The position numbers and the translations under genes are program-made. From positions 1,304,501 through 1,368,500 of the forward strand of contig AP031353.1 of assembly GCA_037833965.1 (NCBI GenBank): a stretch of 64,000 nt of DNA, in the 5' to 3' direction. Position 1 is the first letter of the stretch; every line of letters begins with the position of its first letter. This document shows, piece after piece, positions 23,660-36,018 of the stretch. Source of the stretch: Marchantia polymorpha subsp. ruderalis. Its lineage: Eukaryota; Streptophyta; Marchantiopsida; Marchantiales; Marchantiaceae. The notes under the pieces are model-generated. The model worked only from the letters and a program-made list of their open reading frames with translations, ran no database searches and was not told where the DNA came from.

Positions 23660-26600
23660 TTACTGTACCTTGACAGGAGATTGACCTTGAATATATTCTC
23701 CATTAGAACCCCCACAAGATACTCTGCGTGACCGCGGTGACAAAAGTGTTGATGAGTCATCCACCTCGACGGGTATATTGAGTTGTTTGCGCTTATGCAT
23801 ATCGCGCTTAGCCGTTAAGGAATCAAAAAAAGAATCGTCTTCCGAGATATCTTTCGGGTAATCAAGAGCAGATTGGCAAATCATCGCCTGAGCCTCCGCA
23901 ATCACTGAAGGGTTGTCATCAGCTGCGTACAAAATTTTTTGAACTGCCATGACCACCTGTGAACAGCACAATCAAGTAATTTTTCCTCAGCGACGACAGC
24001 TTCTTTCTTGTGAAAAAGGAAGCAAACTTCGCAACAAGTAAGCTGATGAAGCGCAATCCACGGAACCATGACATGCCCTTACCAAGCCCTGAAGCTCCTC
24101 AACAGACTAAAGCTACAAACACTAATTGATTGGCTACATTTAAGTGGCAAGGAGCATGAGATGCATTTGCTCTAATGATACGTACAGGAAGGTGACCGAG
24201 TTCGGGGTTTTGACAGAGTATTTCGATGTCTCTCAACTTGGCAAAATAGAAGTCTCTTTCCTTCTCCAAACTGTCGACGGAGAGTTTTAGCTCCGTTATC
24301 TGAGAAACAAATTTGAAAGGGAGTCAGGAACATTGACTTGCCTCCATTACAATTTGAAAATAGAAAGCTAGGCTTCTCGCACCGCAATGTCCCTGTCCAT
24401 CCATCTTGCGAAAAATCAGCAACTACCTTAATAGTGGCAGAGGGAAGCTATTAGGAGACCGCCATGGACCCAGACGGGTTACCTGCTCGTTTAGAGCTTG
24501 AATTTGGGCAGGAGGTACGCTGGTCACATTCGAAAGACTGGATGCAGTTTTGCCGCCTCCCCTACTCACTGCAAATTGTCAACAAGGCCACTTCTAGTTG
24601 GTTAGTGAGTGAGATGCTTTTGCGGTGAATTGTCCCACACTGTAAGTGCCAGAGTCCACCCTGAAAACTAAGGAGAACTCAAGGAGGAAGAATGATTTGC
24701 AACTCTAATGCTAAGCGGGCTTCTAGGAGATAGTGAGAGTCGCTCATACTACTGGAGGTTGTATGAGAGTTGTCTGTCTTGCGCAGAGACGAGGCAGCAG
24801 GGGTGATGGGACGCGCGCTAGGAGTAGACTTGCCAGAGGAATAAGAACCTGCATTACTAGGTAGCACAGCCTTTTTATTTGCCTCCCTCCCACCTTTACA
24901 TGCCTCCCTTCTCTCCACGGCATTGTACCTGAAAAATAAGAATAGTTAGAGTTAATCCATGAAGACTTCCCGGGACCTGATAATTATGTCAAACTGTGCC
25001 AAAAGAAGCCTCGAGCCAGTACAGTGAAAGTCACCTACCCATGCCCTCCTGCATTGATCGAATCACAGTATCGCTTCAGCCACTGCATAAACTCCAAGTT
25101 GTCCAATGGTCTTCCCTTCACCAATTTGTTCACCTCGATGTGCTGCACAAATGAAAAGAATAAACGAGTAGCAATGTTACCCCAGCCGATTTTTTACCAC
25201 GCAACAAAGCAAGGAGAGAATACGAGCCAAATTAACCACGAAGTAATCGGGAAGGAGCGGGCACCTTTCCAATCTTCAATTTGTTGAAAACGTCTTGCAA
25301 CACCTTGTAATTTTGAATCATGTCGTACTCAGTTTTGGCGTCGAAATTCACCTTCAAATACATTTGGGTCATCATTTTCTCAATCAGTAGAGTCAATCGT
25401 GGCCATCCACGAGAAAGAAAAAGAGAAAAGAAAAAGGATCATGTCCACAGAACCTGCTGACAAATTCCAGTGTCGCGATCCGAGAAAACCCAAATCTCCT
25501 TCGAATGAAAAGCAGAGTAAAACATTCCCGCGTCAATTTCGAAGATGAGCACCCAGTGCTACAGCAGCCAGAGTGAAGAGTATCGAGAGGGACAGCAGCC
25601 TACCTTGTGCATTGCAACGACTCCTGGATGCACCGCATCCATCAACTGGCAGTGAACAGCTCCGGAGGCAGCCTGCATAGCTCCGATACGTCAGTATCGC
25701 ACGGTACTCAAATCGCACGAGACAATCATAGGTTCCCCGTCTATTACTGCATTCTCTAGATTTCTAATACTATCTGTTGACGTGAGCTTCTTGTGGAAAG
25801 GGGTTCACGTCATCCTCAGGCGGAAGCTAGAAGGGCAGAAATCATGACTCATCCCTTTAACAGCTACTGTCACTACTATCATCCTTCAGCCTTTGGGTGC
25901 TTGTCATTGTACTTAACAGCTCCACGTTCAAAATTATTGTGAGTGCACTTAAGGCTCTGAAGATGACGATTGTGAACAAGATCCCAGTCATGTACGCTAG
26001 CAAAGAACTGCCAAGCGTGTCGCTTGAGGTTTCAGCGAAGGGACTTCTTAGTTCACGATTGATTGCAGAAGAAACTCAAAACGAGAACGTCTACTGACGA
26101 TACTGTTCCGACTAGAATACTGGAACTCAGCATGAGAAACATTTGGAAAGAAATCGGCTTCAACGAGCCAGTGGTGCAAAACCAACAAGCCATCGGCCCT
26201 TCCGAAATTATTGGCTTCCTCCCTTAGAGCACGTCCAAGATATGCGTTTGGATTGATGCGAACGAGCTCGATAGATTCGTTTGATCGACTACCTGGAAAT
26301 ACAGTGTCTGAAAAGTACTGCAAACCTTGTCAGACAATCCCCAACGAAAGAACACAGAAATGCGGTGGCAGTTTCTGTCAGAAACCTGTAATCCGGAGGA
26401 AGCGAGACAGTCCATTTGGTGGAAATCGTCTAGCCAGTCTAAGGAAGGCACACAGTGCTCGACAGTAGAACGGAATCATCAGCTCTTTCAAGAACAACTT
26501 GAGGTGCGGGGTTGCGGGTGGTGGTTCAGTGTGTGTGTGTGTGCACGCGCGCGTGCGCGTTAAAGCTGGGCCTGCAGCTTCTTCCGCTTCGAAAGTTAAA

Positions 26601-26743
26601 AAACACAGGCATGAGCGCGTCTCGACGAGTACCTCCTCAACCTTGTTCAGATTGAGTTGCAGCGTCGAGTTAATCCACGCCAAAATTTCGTTCCGCCCAA
26701 CGAAATACGCTCCGTCCATCATCCCAATGTTGGTAGCCGCCAT
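23660..26743 (-). CDS. EB1: EB1 microtubule plus-end-binding protein
   Basis: Tracks growing microtubule plus ends and recruits other tip proteins. Eight exons in phase: 26743-26633, 25672-25604, 25351-25265, 25142-25039, 24928-24750, 24568-24483, 24299-24186, 23956-23660, giving 348 residues, longer than the roughly 280-330 of Arabidopsis EB1s. The calponin-homology domain is at residues 1-125 ([70 protein letters not shown]). A Ser/Thr/Lys-rich linker follows, then the EB coiled coil ([20 protein letters not shown]) and motif residues [16 protein letters not shown]. The tail is basic ([15 protein letters not shown]). I see no C-terminal EEY-type motif. The final AAG/GTACAGTAA could also serve as a donor, so an alternative C-terminus is possible. 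The start [19 protein letters not shown] matches plant EB1 exactly in style. Confidence 0.95.
26529..26560. repeat. 32-bp alternating purine-pyrimidine run in EB1 intron 1
   Basis: A (GT)n run passes into GCAC and then GCGCGCGTGCGCGT with unbroken purine-pyrimidine alternation. It lies about 75 bp downstream of the first EB1 exon. Such sequences can adopt Z-DNA; any role in EB1 transcription is inference. Confidence 0.75.
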
Positions 26744-28450
26744 CGACGTTTCGCCACGACCGCTTGAGCCCTGACGGCTTCGTCAAAACTGTCGAGATCC
26801 AGCCGACAGAACCCTCCTGCTACAATGCAGGTGCGTGCGACTCTCCAGGAGCACAGCCACGAGACCTCTGGCGATCCAGACACAATGCCAGCCACTATCC
26901 TCTGTTCGAGTGCGGACTCGTCCAATCCCACCGACGCTCGTCCTCGTGCTGCTAAACCTCGGGCCTCGTCGGTTCGCAAAGCCGGCCTCGATAGCTATAA
27001 ACCTAGTGCACGGAACCAAAGTAACAGCAACGATGCACCGCAACCCCTCACCCACCCACCGGAAGCAAGAGCGTGTTCGCTTCCAAGTAGCCCAACCCGT
27101 ACCAACGAGCCAAGAAACCTCCCCTCCCTCGCTCGCTCGACCCGAAACACCAAGCCTGCCTGTTGTCTGTCACACAACAAGAGGGAGCAGAAAGACTCCA
27201 AGAACCGCCAGCACCAGAGTCCCGATCCGACGCTCGAATTATCAAAATGCCTCGCGGCCGAGCCGTCTCAACAGCAGCTGGAACCGACGTCGAGCCCGTC
27301 CCCCATCGCTCGAGCGCTCCGCTCCCCTCCTCCTCCTTCCTTCCCTCCTCCTCCTCCTCTCACAAACCCCGCGCGCGCACTGAGCAGCGAGCGAGAGCGA
27401 GAGCAATCGAAGACGCAGCAGTAGATGCAGCTGCAGCTTTGACACAATGCGCCACCAGCCGCTGTGGGAAAAGGCCGACGCGAGCGGATGGCGGAGGCAA
27501 GTCTGCGTCTGTCTCTCTGTCTCTCTGTCCGCTGTCTGTCACTCCCCGCTCTGTCCGTCTGTCGACCCAGTCTGCTGAGCGAGCGAGCGAAGGAAGGACA
27601 GGGGGAGAGACTCCCCGCTCGAGAGAGAGACCGAACAGGGCGCCTATTCTTACACACGCGGGACGACAAGCCAAAGCTCTGCCTTTGTTTTTCACACTCT
27701 GGGTAAGTATCCGTTAGCGGACCCACCCCATGCACCCATGCATGCGTAACCATCTTGCTATGCTCTTCCTCCTCCTCCTCCTCCTGCTCCGTCTTTTCTT
27801 GACTCGTCGTGTATGTACAAGAGTCCTGGGAGTGTTATGTATGTTCGTGCCGCGGGCCGAAATGGCATGTCGGGTGATCTCATCTCATGGATCCGGCATG
27901 GCATTGACATTGACTGAACAATGGCATGCCGGGCGTGGAGAGGTCACAGGGGTCGTCGGTCGGTCGTAGCCTCCTCCGCCCTCTGACCGGACTCGTTCGC
28001 CCGAAATCCGACATTCGTACTCCGCGGCTCGAATCACACGACAACGGAAACCGCTCCCGTCACCCGTCCACGCTCCCGCGGAGACATCTTTAAACGAGTG
28101 CTATGCGAGGGCGGAGTTCAAAAGTTTTACGCGACTGCTTGACCATTTACTGGATCCCTATTTTGACATGCAAAAACCATTTTTTTCCTCTGACAAAAAG
28201 GACACTCGTGACCGTGACACGTGGAGAATTCGAGCGATACTCTAAAATACGATGTGCCCGACTACATATATAAAGCCATGATCGGCACTCTCGGCTCGCT
28301 GCCTTTCACCCAGAGAGTAATGCTGCCGTCTGACGAGCCCAGTGTACTAGCAGTGGTGGAGTGGGCCATGCTCGTGCGATCGAGGATTCAGGACCGAGGA
28401 TTGAGAACGGGCACCGGCTGAATTTGTAGTCGCGACTAGGAGGCCGGGGT
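26744..28450. promoter_or_regulatory. GC-rich EB1 promoter/leader with a possible divergent transcript
   Basis: GC-rich block upstream of EB1 with long pyrimidine runs (CTCC repeats near 27325-27360) and GA-rich runs. It yields overlapping ORFs on both strands, which reflects composition rather than genes. On the plus strand, CTCTGG/GTAAGTATCC at 27702/27703 is an excellent donor and could end the first exon of a divergent transcript. TATATAAA at 28267-28274 is a further plus-strand core-promoter candidate. No conserved product follows either signal. Confidence 0.35.
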
Positions 28451-31116
28451 CCCGCGCTGACCTTGTAAAACTACAGTTGTTGCTTCGAGCATAGTGAGGC
28501 CAGCGGATGCTACAAACTCATGGAAGTCTAAATTGTGCTCACATCGTTCGCTTTCTAAATCCCACGCTTTACAAGCAATCACAATCAAGCTAATTAAAAG
28601 TAGAGAGGTTTGCTGCGTGTTTTTTCTGTACTCGTCTAACGGATGTCATCTTACAGACTTTCGATCTATACTTCAATACGCAGAAGGCAATGGGCCTTGA
28701 AGTTTCGTGTTTATACGTGTCCTTTGTCTTTATCGAGGCTTCTTGAAAATTAGAGGCACTCCCCCTACACCATTATATTCAAAACTTTCAGCCGGCTATG
28801 GAAATGAGGAGTAACCAACATTTGTAGAGAAAACCCTTTTCCGTGTATGATAACAATCCCATCCGTAAGAACCATAAGAAAGAAGAAAGCAAATCATTCT
28901 GTGAGGAGCTTCTACGACAAAATTACTCACAAGCCTGTTTTTCCACACAAAATAAATCAAAACAATTACCACATCCGGTATTGCACGTTCTCAAGCCCGC
29001 AGAAGAAAAAATACATTCATTCCTTCCAACCCACGATAATATAAATGTCCGAATAAATAGACAGACATCTGCAAGAATAGTTCGACCCTTGCTCAGTATT
29101 ATCGTCAGTCTGTAGATGCCATCTTGGACCAACACTAAATGAATGTGTTTGTTTACTACTATATTCTGATATTATTTTCAAAAGTGGTATTTGAAACAGG
29201 ATAAAGGCACTTTTTGACATCCACCGAGGCATTGATTGCCACACCCGATGATATCGCTGTCTTTTGTAATGCACGTATTATGCTCATTGAAAGTTCCAAA
29301 GCAGAATAATCAGATTTGTGGAGTAACAAAATTCTTGTACGTACATATGCGGTGCAATGAACATTTTAATCGAACTGGGGAGCTAAAGCGTACGGTTGAC
29401 AGTGACAATATGCATTTTCTAGAGTGTTTGGACTCTAATCTTTAGGTGAAAATACTTCCTGTAAATTCAGGGCTAAGAGTCAGGAATGATGTCAGTAACC
29501 GGCATGGAATTCAAGTTAAGTTTATCATTTCTTATGGTCATAAGCAACGATGATTGATGAATGCTCATCCTTGAAACTAATCACGTTGCTAGATTCCATT
29601 CACTGTTCAATGAGAAAGCAAACAACATCCAACCTGTACATGAATTGTGCAATACAGTACATACACCTACCACCTATAACCCAGAGTTACAGGAAGGCGC
29701 ATAGAGCAAGGATCCGCATGATCTGTCCTGTTCGCCCCTTTCTTGAAAAACGAAGAGATGGAACTGCCAATCCATTGGATGCTTTATTTTCAGGTCTTGT
29801 TGGCCTTTTTCAGTGCTCGCACCTCGGGTCGCCGAATCGAGAGCGAATGAGACTAGCTCTCGATTATGACAGCGCATATGCAGACGCAGGGAGCACTCGA
29901 TCCCCGAAGCGCACCGAGAAAGAGGAAGAACTTCACCTGAAATGCACGAACCGAGGAGGAAAATGCTTAAATTCGGATTTAAAATTTTCCCTCTTTCTTT
30001 GCCGCTTCATCTGGCAGTTACGGAAAGAACTCAACTTGTAGCAGGACGAAGATGGAAACTTCCCACGATGCATGGCCTTCTAGAGCTCCAAGCTTTTGTA
30101 CGCCTCGATATCGATTTTTAACTTATGCAGGTTGGTAATCTTACCCAGTCGGTATCATCATCTGCGAAAAAACCCTTTTATGCTTCAACTGTCAGCCAAA
30201 TGATTGCAATCTGAACAAGGATACAAAATTCAAAAATACTTATTTCAAGAACTTTGTAGGATTACACTTGCTTCTCTTTTGTTTCGCTGAAAACGAGACA
30301 AACTTCTTGGAAGGAGTATTCACCGATTGTATGGATTATGTGAAATCAGGGTGGAAGCTATGCTCGCCCCCCACACTAGAAACACAGATGGAGTTGGTGG
30401 GTCTGATGTTGTGATATTGTGACATCATCGACTTTACTTGGATTGCCTCAAAAAGTACCACATCCATGGACTTCGAAGTATAGAAGTTCTCGAGATGATT
30501 CCAAGCTATAAGTTTCCTGCCGTCCTTTATAATAAAACAAGCAGGACGCATGGCCGATGTTTACCAATTAACGATGCAACAAATCATCAAAGCCGATATT
30601 CGGGATCGTAGCCAAAGTGAATATTGAGAAAGATAAAGCCTCTCTTTGTGAAAAAAGATGTTGCAATTCTTTTTGTGTATAATTTTGAAGCAGAACACAA
30701 TATTTGAACGGCTGCTTTGCACGCTGTTATTTAAATTGAGGACGTAACACGTAGAGAATCTTATCGCTTTCAGTGGATCTCACTATTCGAAAAAATCACT
30801 TATATGGCAGAAGATATAGCTGCCTGCTCTTACCATAATAATATTATCTCTACATCAGCAGATTTTCCTCGGTCGCGCTAGCATATTTTCCCCAAAAACG
30901 TCATAAGAGTGTAACCTTCCTTGTCTTGCATTGAGGTTGAATTCCAAATCCTTTACATTCACGTATCTAAATGTACATGAAGTATCAGTACCAATTCCTA
31001 ATATAAATACCAACTCCTGATATCAATCGTAGTAAGCAAACACATAAGTGTATATGGTACGGGGGAGGGCTAGTTATCCCTCACTTAGGGCTAATTAGCC
31101 CTGACCCTACTATACG

Positions 31117-31180
31117 TTCTTATTTGATTATCCCCTTTCTTATTTGATTATCACCCTTCTTATTTGATTATCACCCTCCT
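31117..31180 (+). repeat. Three-copy 20-bp minisatellite
   Basis: Three units of TTCTTATTTGATTATCACCC at a 20-bp period; the first carries CCCC in place of CACC. Just upstream (about 31087-31102) is the perfect 16-bp palindrome AGGGCTAATTAGCCCT. Confidence 0.85.
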
Positions 31181-32830
31181 ACTATATCGACCAATAAGAG
31201 AACTGCCTACAGTAGAGTGAATACTAATCAGCTCCCATGATATCTACTTTATATGACTATTGAACGATTAGCCGAAAGTTATAATGCATAATGTGTATAA
31301 TGTAATATGTGAATGTATATGTATAAAGTGTATACATTATCAACTCCTATATATACGAAACGATTCAATAAGGTGGGTTGAAATCGCTATACACTTACGA
31401 TACGCTTTGTTAACATTGAAGTGTAAACTCCAAAACAATGCTACTAAAAACATCATCTGTTTGACTATAAACCTCTAACTCTTAAAAGCTTATGTTATAA
31501 TTAAGAAACCTTTATTGCAAATACATACAAATATATAAACATCATTATTTATTTTAATAAGATAACGTACAAGAAAACAAGTGCATTCAATTAACAAGTT
31601 TTTATCGTCTATACATTAATTTATTTCAATTCATAATATTTGAAAAAAAAAGTGATGAGAAAATAAAAATCCATGCCTGTGACCAGAGCTTCAGAAGAAC
31701 TAAGTAAAATTATTTTTTAAATGTATATTTGTCTTGTGTTCACTTCTCACAATATTGAAAATTGCAAACTTTAAATTTTTTTAATGAAATTAGCCAAGCA
31801 GATAACATGAAAATAACGATCTCACAACTCATCCGATTTTTACTCATTCGGCATTTTGAAGTTTAACAAAAACTGTGTGATAAAATTATGTATAAAAATT
31901 GAATTCAGTTTGATATATATAAAAGAAATATACTCTGATTTTATACTTACATATTATGACCATCTCCAATTTCAAACACAACTTGAATAGCGTTTTCCAT
32001 TCACTTTATTTGTTGAAAAAATAGGCTACATGATTTAAAAATTTATAATTCTGTATGAGTAAATAAGTACTTTATACATATTTGCAGATAAAAAATAAAT
32101 AAAAAATATTAAAATCAGAATCAAAAAGTGTCTTTCTTTAAATTTATGTATTCTGCTTAATCATGATATTTTGTAAGCACGACTTTCAATTTGTTTGCAT
32201 GAGATTTGAATTGTATTTACCATTGTGGCTTGGAACTCTTTATCGAACAAATTTTTCTACACTTAAAATTTTTGTTCCAAATCCACAAAGTTAAGTCAAA
32301 CTCATGTTAAATTTCCATAAAGTATATTTGCAGGAGTTTTTACATTTATATACTTCAATTGGAAAGATGCAAGCTAGTTAAAGATTGGATGTAAAGTTGG
32401 ATAGTTCCTACAAATTTTACCAACAAAATATATAGGAACTGTTTTAAGAATCTTGAAATAAGATTTTGAACAACAAATTTTAACAATATATGTTAGCATA
32501 TATGGGAAAGATAAATATACTATGTTGAAAGATATTTAGTCTCATATGAAAGTTTATTCATTTGAATATAGAAAGTGATATCAGTTACAACGTGATTTTT
32601 ATTTTGTATTACCTGTCATTTCCAAAAACTGTAATATACAATACTTAACAAATCTTGTCAGTTGGCTTTAGTGTTGATGTGTTGAAGTTATATAAAAGTA
32701 GTTACTAATATTATGAGTTAAAATTTTAAAGAAGTTAAAATATGACTATGAAACGTTAATCAGTAAAAAGTTTAAAATCTTAAAAAGAATAATCTCAACC
32801 CTGCAGTTGTTCTGCAGTTTCAATCAAAAA

Positions 32831-32859
32831 ATAATCATCTCCAAAAAGGAGATGATTAT
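32831..32859. repeat. Perfect 12-bp hairpin with A5 loop
   Basis: Arms ATAATCATCTCC (32831-32842) and GGAGATGATTAT (32848-32859) are exact inverted repeats. It lies in AT-rich intergenic DNA with no gene nearby that it could obviously terminate. Confidence 0.75.
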
Positions 32860-33775
32860 ACAAATCAAGGTTTATGATCAAGAACCCAATTACAATAAGT
32901 AACCGTGATTGTCTTTAACTTTGGTTTGTACAGCCTTGAGATCTATTACAAATTTGAAATTTAGTTTGTATTTATTATGGTATATGGGTTGAGAGAGTTC
33001 CATATTACATTGGTAACATATATTGATAAAATATATCAGTAGTTTTTAAAATGTAAGCAGTACAAATTTAGAAAGTTTTACATATGTACTCATCAATCGA
33101 TACTGTTATGTTTTCACAGATATGAAGGTGAGAATGAGATCACCCCAAGCGTCTTCCTCAAGATCTTGTTACGTCGATGTATCATATCATGATTTCAGAA
33201 GAGACCTGCTTGTCGATGCGCATTTCCCCTAATCGAACGTTGAAGTCAAAAGTAAACTTCATTGATCCAGCAGATCCACTTGTCCATATTCAATACCTCC
33301 GAAGAACAAGTCGATTCCAGACACAGAGCGAACTCGAATCGATCAACGAACGGGCCGTTATAAATTCTGGCTCCCACTTGCCGTCCATTGAAACGCAAGG
33401 TTTAGGCATCAACCCATGACGGAAGGATCTACAGTCGAAGGCGCGTGAACACCTGCGCTACCATCCTGGCGCCAAAAGTTTGAAGGCGCCGGAGGATGGC
33501 CTTCAAGTCCTGGGAATACAAACAAAGGAAGGGAAGGCCAAACAAACGTTCACTCCGGATGACATGTTGCATTGATACAATCACGCCACGAGAATCGTAG
33601 ATCGACATCTGGACGGTCGGTTTCAAATTCCAAGATTGGGAGCGGGGGTCGCCTCGCGGCAATCATCGCGGAATCCCACGGAGTGAGGAATCCCGGAAAG
33701 AATCGTCACCGAATCGTCGGATCGTCCGGTTCGACGGCGTTCGTTAGCCTCGCTCGGTAGGGAAAAGCAACACGC

Positions 33776-33784
33776 TATAAATAG
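33776..33784 (+). promoter_or_regulatory. TATA box for SCC3
   Basis: TATAAATAG at the edge of a GC-richer block (33300-34400). Transcription would start near 33808, leading into a 5' UTR exon with a good donor at 34409. The strand and distance fit the SCC3 gene, the only gene downstream. Confidence 0.55.
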
Positions 33785-33807
33785 AAAGGTGCAGATTTGA
33801 CCATCGG

Positions 33808-34409
33808 TAGGAGGTCGTTTGGCCGAAGTTACTCCGTGTCCCCAATTGTCCGCGGACTTGGAGATTCAAAAATATCGGGAGTCTCGAAGTCCCGCTGCTG
33901 TGAAGGAGGGGAGAAAGCTCCGTGAAATTTCGCTTCCTTTCGCTTCATGACCCGAAAATTTCCCCGTCCACCTTACGTGAGCATTGACTTGACTCGGCGG
34001 TAGACGCCCGGGATGGATGTTCTCCTAACTAATTTCTGGCGGCTCCGAGGCTGCACCGTGACTCTGGACTGACGAAGGATGTTCTTCTATGGAGCGGGAG
34101 GTACTCCCGCTCTTTGGCATTGGCGCTGCGCTACGCTGCAGCTTTACCCCCTTGCTGATGCACGCACGACATGGCAGGGGCATGAAAATTGAGGTGGAAA
34201 CAGCAAGACGAAGACGCAGGAGAAGGAGATCCTCTGATGAATTTGAAGGCGAACCCGGATGCTGATCGACTGACCGAATGACGTGACTGAGTTGGTAACC
34301 TGCTCAGACCTGAAATTCATGAGGTTCAAGTTTGGCTTGATCTTTGTGTGTGCGTGTGTGCGTGGCGTGTGCTTGTGACTGCGCAGAGAATTGCCTGTCT
34401 CGTTTTCTG
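33808..34409 (+). other. Probable non-coding first exon (5' UTR) of SCC3
   Basis: Bounded by the TATA box upstream and TTTCTG/GTAAGG at 34409/34410. The matching acceptor TTTCAG lies at 36014, five bases before the SCC3 ATG, so the UTR intron is about 1.6 kb. A TG/CG-rich run sits at about 34343-34375. The start is estimated from the TATA position. Confidence 0.5.
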
Positions 34410-36018
34410 GTAAGGGTGTTGAACTACAAAATTTACTCGTTTATGAAATACATTGTATAGACTGTATGTTATGGTATGTTCTATTAGATTTATGAAGTAG
34501 CTGTATTACTGCTTGCAAGCGTTTCCACAAGGGCAGCCCGAGGGAACTTGCACCGCGGCAATCTATGTGGTAGAGGTCTGAAGATGCTATAATTATGATT
34601 TCAGTCTGATTCCCTGAACCGAGGACATGACTAAAGTTAACGTAAATCCAGAAGATAGGCTCAAAGAAGAAATGAGATATAATTTGACCTTCGATCTGTT
34701 CCCTGTGTTGAGTCTACTTTTTCATAAGTAGATTGTGGAAGTTCACTGGCAATTGCATGGAATTGTTGATACCGCATAGAATGGTCTATATCACTCTCTC
34801 AACGAGCGATGTGAGAACGTAAGGAGCCTCATCTCAGAGACCATGAAGCTGAATAGTTACCGAGACGCTTTTTAGTAGTTCAGAACAGCTCATCACGCAG
34901 CCTGGACAGATCAAAATGCATTGTTGTATGCTGGGAACTGACCTGTTTGATAGAGTTCTGAGTAATTTACAATCTTTGTTGGAGGTTTTAGTTTTAACAT
35001 GGCTCGAACATTCTGAAATTTAAACTCTTTGGTGGCATTAGGTTAAACTTCGTGTGACCAGATGTTGAGTTTGCGATATTTTAGTTGAGGTACAGGATTT
35101 CTGCCTTCATAAGTTTTTGCATGAACATCGAGACAAATGAAATTCTCCTGAACTCTATACTACTCTGAAATGTAGTTCCTACAGAAATTTGCTCTCGGTT
35201 GATGTTTCAAAGACTTCTGACATTTTAAAGACCGCGTCAAATGGGGAGGAATTGCTCGTCATCTCCACATGGAAGATGTGGCTTCTGTCTGGAGTTTTAG
35301 ATTTACATGAAGGAGTATGGAAGTGTATATTTCACAGTCCAGAAACAAGTGATTTGATAACTGAGTGCTGAAGAAGTCATTGCTGGCCTGGTGGATTCCT
35401 ACGGTCTTTGTTTCAAGATCAAGATGTGATGTAGTCTGTAGGGCAGGTACTTGCAGATGTTGATACTTTAATAGCCGTTCATTAGTTGCATCCGAACGAT
35501 TGTGGGAGGTTAACTGTGGATTTTTCATTTCTAAGCGGTTTTGTTGTCATGACAGTGCGTATCACAGCATTTGCAGTCATTGTTTATCTGAGAATTACAG
35601 TATTGTTTCACTCTTCATGTCAAGGTGCATCAAGTTCTTTCTAAGAAGGGCAACAGCGTCTACACCCACTCTTAATCATCAAGTGAAGCATGGATTTAGA
35701 CCATGACTTCGAACCTGGCAGGAGAAATCGACGGCAGGCTGTTCTCAACTCCGTGTTGCTTAAAGAGTATGATCACATTTTTACTAAATTTTCTGAGAGA
35801 TTTCATATAGCGGTTTCTCGTATTTGTTGTCTAACTTGGTATTATGTTCTATACTGGACTGGCAGACCACGAGATTCTTAGTTTCAAATCTGCCAAAGTA
35901 TCCGTTTTTTTGGTGGTTGCAAAGTAATACGTCCGTTTTAACGCTAAAGTAATAGGTTTTTTTCACGTCCGTTTTGTCAAGTTTACTAACACATATATTG
36001 AAGTTTCATTTCAGGGTC

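Larger units (their letters stand above)
28451..33100. other. AT-rich stretch without a recognised gene
   Basis: Low-complexity, mostly AT-rich DNA. A 163-codon ATG ORF on the plus strand (29550-30041), whose right half is less AT-rich and contains RMRLALDYDSAYADAG, has no family I recognise and is left as a low-confidence candidate. A minisatellite (31117-31180) and a small hairpin (32831-32859) are listed separately. Confidence 0.45.

Noticed and set aside
26825-27750. Several 100-200 codon ORFs on both strands upstream of EB1
   Set aside because: All overlap in GC-rich simple sequence, with Pro/Ser/Arg-rich products and no conserved motif.
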